64,000 nucleotides of DNA from Polyangiaceae bacterium (GCA_016719945.1 JADJYE010000035.1:227522-291521); one strand, 5' to 3'. Shown: positions 37,866-47,380, numbered from the stretch's first letter. Translations and numbers: made by a program. Notes: a model not told the origin generated them from the letters alone.

Positions 37866-37920
37866 ACGGGCCGAGAACCATTCTGCGAGGTCCCCCTTCG
37901 GTGTAGAGTCCACGGCTTCC

Positions 37921-38484
37921 GTGGCTCCTTCGCTCGCCCCCCCCGATGCCATCGTGGTGCTCGGCTGCCGCGTAGAGCCCGACGGAGCGCTCTCCCCCAC
38001 GCTGCGCAGGCGCGCCGACTGGGCCGGCGTGGCGTACGCGTCGGGCCTCGGCCGCTGGGTCGTCGCTTCGGGAGGGCGTCGCTGGGGCGAGCACGTGGAG
38101 GCCGAGCGCGTGGCGAGCCACCTCGCCGGGCGGGGCGTCCCCTCGGACGCGCTCGTTCCAGAGCTGTTGTCTCTGACCACCGCCGAGAACGCCATTTTTT
38201 GCGCGCAGCTGCTCGAGTCGGTCGGCGCGCGCCGCGCCCTGCTGGTGACCTGCGAGTGGCACATGGCCCGCGCGCTGGCGTGCTTCCGCAGCGTCGGCGT
38301 CGACGCGCTGCCGCTGCCGGTCCTCACGGCACCCTCTGGGCTGTGGACGCGGGCGTACCGCCGGGGGCACGAGGTCGTGTCGTCCCGGCTCGACGCGTGG
38401 AGCCTGCGTCGCGTCCAAGGGGTGAGGGGGCGCCGCGGGGCGCACCCCTTCGACGCGGCCTCCGAAGGGAGCCGCTCGACGTGA
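37921..38484 (+). CDS. YdcF/ElyC-like (DUF218) protein
   Basis: A 187-residue protein starting with GTG. DUF218 motifs are DAIVVLGCRVEPDGALSPTL at the N-terminus, VVASGGRRWGEHVEAE, and TTAENAIFCAQLLESVGARR followed by LLVTCEWHMARALACFRSVG. The fold is Rossmann-like; relatives (SanA, ElyC, YdcF) affect envelope integrity and undecaprenyl-carrier metabolism in E. coli, though their chemistry is unresolved. Here there is no transmembrane helix, unlike ElyC. The stop overlaps the start of the HEAT-cyclophilin gene (GTGA, 38481-38484), so the two are translated together. Confidence 0.88.
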   Translation: MAPSLAPPDAIVVLGCRVEPDGALSPTLRRRADWAGVAYASGLGRWVVASGGRRWGEHVEAERVASHLAGRGVPSDALVPELLSLTTAENAIFCAQLLESVGARRALLVTCEWHMARALACFRSVGVDALPLPVLTAPSGLWTRAYRRGHEVVSSRLDAWSLRRVQGVRGRRGAHPFDAASEGSRST

Positions 38485-40687
38485 GGCTGGCGCTCGTCCT
38501 CGCGGCCGCAGCCTCGCTCTGTGCCTGCTCCGATTCGAAGCCGAACGCCGGCGCCGCGTCGGCTTCCGCTTCGGGCGTCGCGCTCGCGCCCGAGCCGCCG
38601 CCCGAGGCGCGCGCGCGGATCGAAGCGCTCCGCGAGGCCGAGCACCGCCGCGCGCCGGCCGGCGTGCTCGAGGTCGACCTCGCGTCCCGCGTCGTCGAGG
38701 TCCGCCGCGCGGCAGGCCGCGCCCTCTCACGAATCGGCGGCCCGAGCGTCCGTCCCATGTTGCTCCGGCTCCTCGGAGACGACGACGCGGAGGTCGTGAC
38801 CTGGGCGGCGTACGGGCTCGGGCTGGAGTGCGCAGACGTCCGCGACGTCACGGCCGACGCGCTGGTCGCGCGCTCGATGTCGCTGCCCGACACCGACGCC
38901 TACGACGGCGCGTTCTTGGCCATCGCGCGCTCGGTGGGCAGCTGCGCCTCGCCGACGCGCTCCGAGGCCACGCTCGTCGCGTGGCTGTCCGCCAAGCCGG
39001 TGCGCGCGCGCGCCGTCGCCCACGCCCTCGGCGACTTCGCGTCGCGAACGAAGCGCTTGCGCGAGGAGTCCTGGGTGTCGCTGTTCGCGCGCGCCGCGGG
39101 CGGCGTCTCCGAGCCGCCGCTGCCGGAGGCCTTGTACCCCGTGTCGCGCGTGGAGAACGTTCCCCCCAGCGTCGTCGACCGCCTCGCCGAGGTGGCCTCC
39201 GCGCGGCTCGGCGAGCCTGGCCCCGCGCGCCTGTTCGTCATCCGCGCCCTCGCCCGCGCCAAGGCCGGCGGCCTCGCCGGCGTCGAGCGCGTGCTGTTCG
39301 CCGAGGCCGGCGCGTTCACCGTCCCCGAGCGCGTCGAGGCTGCGCGCGCCGCCGCCCGCCTCGGCGCCGACGGTCAGACCCTGCTGGGCCGCGCGCTCGC
39401 GAGGGCCGCCGAGAAGCCGCCCGCGGGCGCCACGGAGGACGCCGCCGTGCTCCTCGCGACGCTCGCCGCCGCCGCGCCCGCCTCGTCCGCCGACCCTGCG
39501 CTCGCCGCGCTCGCGTCGCTCGAGCCCGCCTCCGGCGCGTCCGCGCGCGATCGCCGGGTCGTGTCGCTCGTTCGCTGCGCGGCGGCGCGCCTCACCTCGG
39601 GCGTGAAGCCAGAGACGCCGGCGCTCGCGAAGTGCGACCTCGACGCGGGGTGGATCGGCAAGCGCGCGACCGCGGAGGTCCTCGGGCGCGCCCCGCTGGG
39701 CCCGAGAGAGCTCGCGACCTTCAAGCTCCTCGTCGAGGACCCCGACGCGCGCGTCCGGCAGGCGGCGCTCGAGCTGCTCTCGGCGCACCCCGAGATCCCT
39801 GCGCCTCACACGCGAATCGCCGCCGCGCTCGCCGCGAAGGAGCCCGGCGTCGCGACCGTCGCGGCCGAGCAGATCAAGAAGGCGCCGGCGCTCGCCTCGG
39901 CCCCGCTGGCCGCAGCGAAGAAGAAAAAGAAGAAGCCCACGCCGTCCGATCCCCCGCCCGTCGAGGACGAGCCCGCCAGCGCGCCGCCTGCGAAGGAGGT
40001 CGTCGACGCGCTCATCCAAGCGCTCGCGCGCGCCGAGAAGGAGCACGATCCGGAGCTGTTGGGCGCCGTGATCGAGGCCATCGGCGCGCTCGGCGACAAG
40101 GCGCTGCTCCCGGCCGTCCAGCCCTTTTGTGCGTCGATCCACCCGACCGCGAGGGAGCACGCCACGAACGCCATGGCCCTGCTCTCGGGGCGCCGGCCCA
40201 CGTGCGTCGCGCCGGATCGCGCCGACGCCCTCGCCCCCGAGGTGACGGCCCCCCTCACCAAGACCGCGCGGATCACCTTCGACACCGACGCCGGCACGCT
40301 CTCGATCGACCTCGACCCCGCTCTCGCGCCGGTCGCCGGAGCGCGCTTCGTCGCGCTCGCGAATCGCGGTGGCTACGACGGCAACGTCCTGCACCGCGTC
40401 GACCCGAGCTTCGTCGTCCAGTTCGGCTCACCCTTCGCCGACGGCTACGGCGGGCCGACCGACCTGCCCCCCTTGCGCTGCGAGACCTCGCCCCGACCGT
40501 TCGACACGCTCGACGTCGGCGTCGCGCTCAGCGGGCGCGACACCGGCAGCAGCCAGCTGTTCGTGATGCGGGCGCGGCACCCTCACCTCGACGGAAGCTA
40601 CGCGATCGTCGGGCGCGCGCCTCCGGCAGCTGGGATCTCGTGTTCGAAGGCGACGTGATCCACAAGGCGTCGGTCAGCGACCCGTGA
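38481..40687 (+). CDS. HEAT-repeat/cyclophilin lipoprotein, C-terminal frameshift
   Basis: About 735 residues. The GTG start gives a lipoprotein signal (VRLALVLAAAASLCACSDS). Residues ~40-560 are HEAT-like helical repeats (VVEVRRAAGRALSRIGGPSV, DPDARVRQAALELLSAHPEI), with a poly-Lys stretch (AAAKKKKKKPTPSD) between blocks. The last ~150 residues are a cyclophilin-type peptidyl-prolyl isomerase: ITFDTDAGTLSIDLDP, YDGNVLHRVDPSFVVQFGSP, DTGSSQLFVMRARHPHLDGS. The uninterrupted frame ends at 40658 in unlike sequence. Shifting frame inside the GC-dinucleotide run at 40611-40622 instead yields GSWDLVFEGDVIHKASVSDP to 40687, the normal cyclophilin ending. It probably acts as a periplasmic folding factor. 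Confidence 0.87.
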
Positions 40688-41705
40688 TGCGCTCGAAGAC
40701 CGCGAGCCTGCGCGGGTAGTCGAGCGACAAGCGGAAGAAGCGCAGCGCGTTGCCGCCGAGCGCGCCGTCGACCTTGCCGTTCGCGGCTCGCGCCGTCCAG
40801 TCGACGAAGCTCGCATCTGCCCGCCGCGAGAACCAGACCGGGCCCACCGAGTGGCCGGCGATCTCGACCGTGGGCACCTCGATCATCGCCGCCCCGTCCG
40901 CGAGCTCGTCGGCCCCCTCGAGCACACGCCAGGCCGCGTGGCTCGTGCGCCACGCGTCGAACGTCGCCGCCGACACGAAGCTCGTCGCGCGGATGGCCGG
41001 CAGATCGTCGCCCAGGGCGCCGCGAGCCGCGGGGCTGAGCCGCGCCGTCGCGCCCGTCGCCAGCAACATCGAGACGGTCGCGCCGCCGATCTTCACGTCG
41101 ACCCGCGGGTAGCTCGAGAGGCGCTTGCCCGACTCGTCGGTCTTGAAGCCGACCGGCAGCCGGCTCGCCGGCTCGTGCATCGGCAGATCGCCGTCAGCGC
41201 GTTGGAGCAGCTCGCCGGCCTCGTAGTCGAAGGTCCACACGCGATCCCCGAACCACGCCTGTCCGAGCAGCCCGTCGACGTTCGCCCCCAGGAAGCTCAG
41301 CCTCGCTCCTTGGGTGACCGGTACGCGGCCTCCGAGCGCCTCGAGCTTGGGGATCCACGCGTCCCACGCGAACGTCGGCAAGAGGGCGGCCTCGACTGGA
41401 CCTTCCTCGCCCTCGACGGTCACCACGGAGAGCCCGGCCCTCTCCGCGGCCTCGCGTGACAACCACGAGCCGCCCGCGGTGTCGGTGCACAGCGACAGCT
41501 CGTGCCCGTCCTCGCTGACGGGGACGAGAAAGAAGCGATCGGCCTCGACGCGCGTCGGCAGCGACACGGGGCGCCCAGGCTCGGGCTCGAGCCGCCCCGT
41601 CGCCTGCCGCAGCGGCGGATCGGGGCTCGTCGCCGACAGGCTCCCGCCCCCGGCCGAGCAGCCGGCGACGACCCACACCACGAGCGTCAGCGTCCCCCGC
41701 CTCAT
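40674..41705 (-). CDS. Retropepsin/aspartic-protease-like lipoprotein, active-site residues altered
   Basis: A 343-residue lipoprotein (TLTLVVWVVAGCSAGG). It has two related halves typical of bacterial pepsin-like or retropepsin-like proteins. The first half has LCTDTAGGSWLSREAAERAG followed by VDGLLGQAWFGDRVWTFDYE. The second has VSMLLATGATARLSPAARGA followed by VDGALGGNALRFFRLSLDYP. The catalytic DTG is DTA in the first half and ATG in the second, so the second Asp is lost. The protein may be an inactive relative or a binding protein. It is last in a minus-strand run with the GH57, lipoprotein and cytolysin genes. Its 3' end overlaps the convergent HEAT-cyclophilin gene by 14 bases. Confidence 0.78.
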   Translation of the reverse strand: MRRGTLTLVVWVVAGCSAGGGSLSATSPDPPLRQATGRLEPEPGRPVSLPTRVEADRFFLVPVSEDGHELSLCTDTAGGSWLSREAAERAGLSVVTVEGEEGPVEAALLPTFAWDAWIPKLEALGGRVPVTQGARLSFLGANVDGLLGQAWFGDRVWTFDYEAGELLQRADGDLPMHEPASRLPVGFKTDESGKRLSSYPRVDVKIGGATVSMLLATGATARLSPAARGALGDDLPAIRATSFVSAATFDAWRTSHAAWRVLEGADELADGAAMIEVPTVEIAGHSVGPVWFSRRADASFVDWTARAANGKVDGALGGNALRFFRLSLDYPRRLAVFERITGR

Positions 41706-41760
41706 CGGGCAGACCCTACCTCGGGCAGCAGCGGGCGGCAGCCCGCGCGCGCCGGCTCAC

Positions 41761-43311
41761 TCACCACGGGTCGAAGGTGTCCGACCACGCGTCCTCGTCG
41801 AGCTCGGAGAACACCGGGCGGCGCCGGATCCAGCGCTCGATGGTCGCGCGGTCGCTGGGCGCCTCGGCCGCGCGCGTCGCCACCTCGCACAGCGCCTCGA
41901 TCGCGGTCGCGTGCTCGAACAGCTTGTCCTGCGCGAACGTCGCGCACTCTCCGGTGCGCAGCATGAACGCGTAGTCCGACGCCTGCAGCAGGAACAGCTC
42001 GCGGATCGCCCACAGGCGCGCCCGTCGCTGGGTCTCGGTTCGCGGCGTGTCTCGGACGATCGCGTCGACGGCGAGGACGCGCTGCTCGGCGCGATGAACG
42101 AGGCGCGCGGCGTGGCTGCTCGACGGGTGGGTCCACACCTCGGCGTACCCGCCTCGTCCCCAGGTGCTGGTCGCCGGGCGAGCCACCGGGAGCAGCGGAT
42201 CGGTGTCGAGGTAAGCGCCGAGGGAGCTCGCCAGGTCGCGGTCGGCGAGCGCCCTCAGCACGGCCTCGAGGAACGCAGGCCCCTCCCACCACCAGTGGCC
42301 GAACAGCTCCGCGTCGAAGGCGACGACGAACACCGGCTCGGGCGCGAGGCTCGCGTCGACCGCGCGCGCCGCCGCCGACAGGAAGTGGTTCGCGTGCTCG
42401 GCCACGCGCAGCGCCGCGCGCGCGGGGTCGTACGGCAGCTTGGGCCCGCTGCCGCCCGTCACCCGGTATGGCTTGAGCGAGCCGTCGTCGGTCACCGGGG
42501 CGTAGAACTCGCGGTAGTCGGCGTCGGCCGGGTACCCGCACTCTCAGCTCCAGACCAGGTCCACAAGCCGCTGGCACTGCCCGAAGAACGCGATGGGCCC
42601 CTCGCCGACGATCGGCGTGTCGGTCCCGTGAGGAGGCCTCGGTGTGGCGAGCAGCAGACCGTGCTCGGCGAGCACGGTGGCCTGGATGCCCGAGTCGGCG
42701 AGGATGCCCTCGAGCCGCTCGTCGTACGCGCACTCGGGCAGCCACACGGTCCTCGGCAGCCGCTTCGTGATCGCCTGGAAGTAGCGCAGACCCATGCGCA
42801 GCTGCCCTCGCACCGCGTCGGCCGTGCGCAGGCTCGGCAAGAACGCGTGCGTGGCCGCCGTCGTCGCGAGCTCGATCAGCCCGCCCTCCGCGAGCGCGAC
42901 GAACGCCCCGATGACGTCGCCGTGCACCCGCGCGAACGTCGCGCGCGAGCGCGCCAGGCGGGCCGAGTGATCCGCGGCGGCCGCCGCCCAGCTGGGCTCC
43001 CGCTTCGCGCGCTCCGAGAACGTGGCCTCGAGCCCGTCCGCGTAGCGCGAGAAACGCGGAGTGAGCTGCGGGTCTCGCAGCATCGCCATCAGCGTCGGCG
43101 ACAGCGACAGCGTCATCAGCGGCGCGCCCGAGCTCGGCGCCTCGAGGGACTCGAGCACGCCGACGAGGGCAGATAACACTCCCACAAGCGCCTCGAAGAG
43201 CCAGCGCTCCTCGCTCCCGATCGCCTCGGTGGGCTCGCGCAGCCAAGGCAGGTGCGCGTGGAGGACGAAGGCGACGCGGCCTCGCCGGTTGGGGCTCGAG
43301 GGTCGAAACAT
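41761..43311 (-). pseudogene. GH57-family 1,4-alpha-glucan branching enzyme interrupted by an in-frame TGA
   Basis: A single frame of ~516 codons with one internal TGA at 42544-42546. The first part has the GH57 N-terminus (GRVAFVLHAHLPWLR) and the catalytic-Glu region TVWLPECAYDERL (Glu near 190). The second has FVVAFDAELFGHWWWEGP (catalytic Asp near 330) and ends with WSDTFDPW, as in the DUF1957 branching enzymes. Around the stop the frame reads RLVDLVWS, stop, ECGYPADADYREFYAPV. Relatives have VWS, one residue, then a GYPGD-type motif, so the stop replaces one ordinary residue. The enzyme would introduce alpha-1,6 branches into glycogen. As written, the protein lacks its catalytic Asp. Confidence 0.85.
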
Positions 43312-43326
43312 CTCAGCCGGGCGCCT

Positions 43327-44574
43327 TCATTTCCACGACAGCGCCTTGCCGCCGCCGAGCTTCAGCACGAGGCCGGGCGAGCCAGGTTGCAGGCTCTTGC
43401 CGCCCAGGAAATAAACCGCTGGGCCGCTCGACTCGACGCGCGCAAGCAGCACGTCGGCAGGCAGCGGGACGCGCGTCCACGCTTCGCCAGGCGCGCGACG
43501 GTGCGCCGCGCGGAACGTGATCGCCCACAGCTCACCGGCCTCGGTGAGCGCGAGGTCGAACAGCGGCTCGTCGAGCGGAGGCAGCTCCACGGTCGAGACC
43601 TTGTCGCCCTCGACGCGCAACAGCCGAGAGCCGCCTGCGCCCTCCACGGTCGCCCCCACGTAGACGTTCCCGTCGCTGCGAGCCACCAGCGACACGTGGC
43701 GGAGCCGATCGCGCGACAACGTCACGAGGGTCATCGGAGCCCCGCTCTTGTCCGGCTCGTCGTCCGCGGGAGGTCCTTCGGGGCCGCCTGCGCTGGCCGC
43801 GGCGCTCGGCGCCGCCGCGCTCGTCGCGGGCGCGGGCGCGTCGCGCGGCGGCGTGAACGGCGGCCACCGCACCATGACGTAGGCGGGCCGCTCATCGTCG
43901 CCCAGCGCGCACTTCCCCGCGGCGAGCACCTCTCCGCTCGGCAGGGAGGTCGCTTCTTCGAGCTTGAGCGTCTTCTTGCACCGCTCGTCCGGGACGAAGC
44001 TGCTCGGCTGGTCGGCGGGCGCGGCCTTCGTGAACGGCTCGATCACCTTGATCTTCAGCTTGCCCGAGCTGGTCGAGATCGCGAGCGTGCGGCGCTTCGA
44101 CCACGGCACGACCAGGGGTCTCCAGTCGTCGGCGATCTCCTTCAGCTTCCCCCCCGACAGCCGAAAGAAGGGCGTCTTGTACTTCTTCTTCTCGGGGTCG
44201 GTGGGCAGCGCCACCGAGAGCCACAGCGAGTCGGGCAGGCGACCCGAGACGCGCGTCACCCCCGCGAGCTCCGCCGGCAGGCCTGTCGGCATGGCGAGCT
44301 CCTCGAGGTCCTCGGCGCCGCGCGCCGTCGCCAGCCGCTTGCCTGCGGCGTCGGCGATCGCCAGCCCGCCCGCGACCTCGGACATGATGAGCGCCCCGCT
44401 CGACTCGAGCACGATCGACAGCGGGCTGTCGCTCGCTGGCGCGCTCGACCCCTCCGCGGAGGCCGCGCTCCCGCTGGCGCTCGCGCTCGCGGGAGCGGCC
44501 GTCTCCTCACCTTTGCCGGAGCACGCGGCGATCCCCAAGATCGCCGCGACGCCGATCGCCGCCGTCGCCTTCAT
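43327..44574 (-). CDS. Hypothetical lipoprotein
   Basis: A 415-residue protein. The ATG at 44574 gives MKATAAIGVAAILGIAACSG, a clear lipoprotein signal; the frame continues open to 44913 but that part is antisense to the cytolysin gene. After an Ala/Ser linker comes a beta-rich body (PLSIVLESSGALIMSEVAGG, SLVARSDGNVYVGATVEGAG, LFDLALTEAGELWAITFRAA), reminiscent of a beta-propeller, with a central Pro/Ala insert. Two Cys (DERCKKT, AGKCALG) may pair. No enzyme motif is seen. It lies between the cytolysin gene (38 bases upstream) and the GH57 gene (15 bases downstream), so it is probably co-transcribed with them. Confidence 0.77.
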   Translation of the reverse strand: MKATAAIGVAAILGIAACSGKGEETAAPASASASGSAASAEGSSAPASDSPLSIVLESSGALIMSEVAGGLAIADAAGKRLATARGAEDLEELAMPTGLPAELAGVTRVSGRLPDSLWLSVALPTDPEKKKYKTPFFRLSGGKLKEIADDWRPLVVPWSKRRTLAISTSSGKLKIKVIEPFTKAAPADQPSSFVPDERCKKTLKLEEATSLPSGEVLAAGKCALGDDERPAYVMVRWPPFTPPRDAPAPATSAAAPSAAASAGGPEGPPADDEPDKSGAPMTLVTLSRDRLRHVSLVARSDGNVYVGATVEGAGGSRLLRVEGDKVSTVELPPLDEPLFDLALTEAGELWAITFRAAHRRAPGEAWTRVPLPADVLLARVESSGPAVYFLGGKSLQPGSPGLVLKLGGGKALSWK

Positions 44575-44612
44575 TCGGCCGGGTGGTGCCATGGCGGCCC
44601 CGGCGCGACAAC

Positions 44613-46223
44613 TCACTCGACCGCGACGTTCACCCCGACGTCGACGCTGTTGTCGCCCGTGCCGTGGGTCACCACGTGGTGCGACCCAGCCCAGTCGTCG
44701 AACCCGAGCAACAGCCCCGCGATGCCAAAGTCGTCGTCGGCCGACAGCTCGTTGGTGGAGCCGTCCTCCTCCCACATGTCCGCGATGACGCAGATGCGCT
44801 GGTCGGCGTCGATCGGCATGTTCTCGATCTCGATGTATTGCGCCGAAGGCGGCGTGTACGTCGTCTGCTCGGGCAGCGAGATCCAGCTGCCGTCCTCCAT
44901 CAGCCAGAGCCACGCGAGCTCGCCGCCGGTGTTGCAGTCCTCGACGCGGCTCGTGGGCGTGGGGTAGCGGACCACCACCTGACCGAACAGCTCGACGTTG
45001 CCGCCCGGGTCGCCGCCGGCCACGTGTTTGATGCTCGACAGATCGAAGCGCACGTTGCCGCGGTTCTTCACGCAGGTCCGCTCGGCGTAGTCGGTCGTGA
45101 AGGCGAGCTTGGTGACGGCGTTGTCGAGGTACGCGAGCTTGTAGGCGATGGGCGCGCCGGGGGAGTCCTGCGAGTACGAGCCGCCGCTCTCGATGTACTC
45201 GATCAGGCCTTCGAAGCCGTGGATGGCGCCCGTCGCCTCCTCGCCCGAGCCTCCGAGCACGAACGCGCGGATGGTCGACTGCTCCAGCACCTCGCGGTGC
45301 TCGGCCGAGATGTTCACGCCGCCTTCAGCGACGACCCCCTGGTACGACGCCTCGAGCGCGGCCTTCACCTCGCTCGCGCTGCGATCACTCTGCAGCGAGA
45401 AGATGACGCGGCGGCCGTAGGTGATCGACTGCACGTACAGAGGGGGATTGTCCGCGTCGACCCAGGGCTTCAGGTCCTCGACCGTCGTGCCGTCGACGAA
45501 GAACTCGGACGGCTTGTTCGGGGTGTCGACGTCGACCGTGTAATAAGCCTGCGTGAAGTTCACGAGGATCTTCGTCTTCTCCGACGAGGAGTCGAACGAG
45601 AAGCTCGCCGCGATGTCGGGCCCGCCGGGCCAGGACACGTTCGCGCCGAGCGCGACCGAGAGCTGAGACTCGCTGTTCACCTGCACGATCTCGAAGTCGA
45701 GCGCCGCAGCGGTGGCGCCGGTCACGCCCTGCGCCAGGATCTCGTTGCGCGCCTCGCGGAACGACGACAGGCTCGGGTCGCTCATCTCCCCGACCGGGCT
45801 CGCCCCGATGTTCTCGAGCGAGAGGCTGAAGGTCACCGGGGCGAGGTCGACGCCGACCGGCGTGAGCAGCCCGTTCTGCGCGTCGCGGCCCTGCACCACC
45901 ACGCCCGGCCAGAGGGTCGCCGAGTTGGGCTGGAACGACACGAACTCGTCGAACTGCGCGGTCTCGGTGTAGCGGGTGTACGTGCAGAAGGCGTCGCCGT
46001 CCTGCTCGTCGCTGGGGCAGACGTCGTCGCAGTCGATCTCGGTCTTGTCCTGGCTGTCGGCGACCCCGAGCTTCGGCACGTTCGACAAGAACTCGTCGAC
46101 CGCGCTGCTGTCGGTCGTGTCCTCGATGTCGTTCTGCTGATTGTCGATCTCGCTCTTGCCGATACACCCGGCGAAGAAGAGGAGACCCAAGCCGGCGACC
46201 ACAGACCGCGTGGAGGTTCGCAT
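44613..46223 (-). CDS. Cholesterol-dependent cytolysin (thiol-activated cytolysin) family lipoprotein
   Basis: A 536-residue protein. Motifs of the CDC pore-forming core are clear: YTVDVDTPNKPSEFFVDG, TTVEDLKPW, YVQSITYGRRVIFSLQ, SASEVKAALEASYQG, RAFVLGGSGEEATG, SGGSYSQDSPGAPIAYKLAY and LAFTTDYAERTC. All have counterparts in pneumolysin-like toxins. CDCs oligomerise on membranes and insert beta-hairpins to make large pores. Domain 4 diverges: the Trp-rich undecapeptide (ECTGLAWEWWR) is absent, replaced by a Cys- and Asp-rich beta domain (EDCNTGGELAWLWLMEDGSW). The N-terminus is a lipoprotein signal (GLGLLFFAGCIGK) instead of a plain secretion signal. It heads a minus-strand gene run. Prey lysis is a plausible but unproven role. 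Confidence 0.88.
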   Translation of the reverse strand: MRTSTRSVVAGLGLLFFAGCIGKSEIDNQQNDIEDTTDSSAVDEFLSNVPKLGVADSQDKTEIDCDDVCPSDEQDGDAFCTYTRYTETAQFDEFVSFQPNSATLWPGVVVQGRDAQNGLLTPVGVDLAPVTFSLSLENIGASPVGEMSDPSLSSFREARNEILAQGVTGATAAALDFEIVQVNSESQLSVALGANVSWPGGPDIAASFSFDSSSEKTKILVNFTQAYYTVDVDTPNKPSEFFVDGTTVEDLKPWVDADNPPLYVQSITYGRRVIFSLQSDRSASEVKAALEASYQGVVAEGGVNISAEHREVLEQSTIRAFVLGGSGEEATGAIHGFEGLIEYIESGGSYSQDSPGAPIAYKLAYLDNAVTKLAFTTDYAERTCVKNRGNVRFDLSSIKHVAGGDPGGNVELFGQVVVRYPTPTSRVEDCNTGGELAWLWLMEDGSWISLPEQTTYTPPSAQYIEIENMPIDADQRICVIADMWEEDGSTNELSADDDFGIAGLLLGFDDWAGSHHVVTHGTGDNSVDVGVNVAVE

Positions 46224-46387
46224 CGGAGGGCACCTTCAGCACGAAGCGTGCCGAGTGATCTCGTCCAGGTTTCCGCGGCCCCACCGCGTTCGTGGGTCCT
46301 CAGCATGGATCGGGGGTGATCCATTCGCGGGAGGTGCGATCCAGGCGCACGTGAGGGCTGGCGGCCGCGTGGTAGAAACAGCCGCGC

Positions 46388-47380
46388 GTGTTCGAGCTCA
46401 TCCGCCACGTGGACGCCGAGGAGCGGGCCCTGCTGGGCGCGCTCGGGCGCCTGCCGTCCGGCGCGCGCCTGCGCGAGATCCCGGTCTCGCCCGAGCCCGG
46501 GGCGCTCGACGCGGGGTCGCGACCCGCGATGTTCTTCAAGGACGACAGCGGGCAGCGCTACCTCTTCAAGGTCTACGACGACGACCTCGCGATCGCCGCC
46601 GAGGAGCTGTCCTGCGAGGTGCGGGCGATGGGGGGGCGGCCGACCGTCGCGGTCGCGCGCCGCACCCTGACGATGCCCGAGCTCGGCACCCTGAGCGGGA
46701 TGCTCCAGCCGTTGGTCGACCACAGCGGCGAGCGCCTCTCGTCCGACCCGCTCGCGTGGTCGGCGCTGCAGCGCGAGGTGCTCCTGCGCGAGCACCCGTG
46801 GGAGTGGCTGCTGGCGAACCTCGACACCCACGCCGACCAGTACATCCTGGTCGGTCCTTCGCGCCACCCGCTCAACATCGACTGGGATCACACGCTGGTC
46901 GACCTCGACGTGACCGAGCTGTCACGCTTCACGAAGCGAGGCGTCGCGATCGCGCCGATCCGCAACCTGCTCTACGACGCCTACGCCAACGCCGCGCTCC
47001 GCTTCGAGCTGTGGGGCCTGAGGCGCGAGTGCGCGCGGATCGCGGCCCTCGACGATCGCGCGCTCGCCGCGGCGGTCGAGCGCTACGCCCGCGCGATCTC
47101 GGCGTCGGACGGGCGGCGGCGCGAGCTCGTGGAGGCGATGCTCGCGCGCAAGCACGATCTCCGCCGCACGTTCGAGCGCCTGCTGGCGACCATGCGGCGC
47201 GAGCGCGTGGAGGCGGTGTACGGCGCGCGCGGCCTCGGGCCCAGGGCCCGCCGGCTCGGCACGAACCTACAGGACGTGTGGCAGCGCACGCTCGTCACCG
47301 TGCTGCACGAGCGGGTGATCCGGCGCGCGCTCAAGGCCTACCGCGCGGTCAACAGCGCGCTCGCGCGCAAGCGTCACTGA
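46388..47380 (+). CDS. HipA/PI3-4-kinase-like protein
   Basis: A 330-residue protein starting with GTG. N-terminal strands include PAMFFKDDSGQRYLFKVYDD, with a candidate ATP-binding Lys in FKVYD. The catalytic-type motif is WLLANLDTHADQYILVG followed by LNIDWDHTLVDLD. This matches the N-x-D-x-H loop and the metal-binding Asp of HipA and phosphatidylinositol-kinase-like folds. The C-terminal half is helical and rich in Arg and Leu. It is not a full HipA, since the N-terminal HipA subdomain and a partner HipB gene are missing. The substrate is unknown. The gene is divergent from the cytolysin gene across 164 bases. Its 3' end overlaps the convergent VCBS lipoprotein gene by seven bases. Confidence 0.75.
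   Translation: MFELIRHVDAEERALLGALGRLPSGARLREIPVSPEPGALDAGSRPAMFFKDDSGQRYLFKVYDDDLAIAAEELSCEVRAMGGRPTVAVARRTLTMPELGTLSGMLQPLVDHSGERLSSDPLAWSALQREVLLREHPWEWLLANLDTHADQYILVGPSRHPLNIDWDHTLVDLDVTELSRFTKRGVAIAPIRNLLYDAYANAALRFELWGLRRECARIAALDDRALAAAVERYARAISASDGRRRELVEAMLARKHDLRRTFERLLATMRRERVEAVYGARGLGPRARRLGTNLQDVWQRTLVTVLHERVIRRALKAYRAVNSALARKRH

Noticed and set aside
42544..42546. Selenocysteine codon in the GH57 gene
   Set aside because: Relatives do not have Cys or Sec at this position and no sel gene is visible. A SECIS-type hairpin was not evident right after the TGA.
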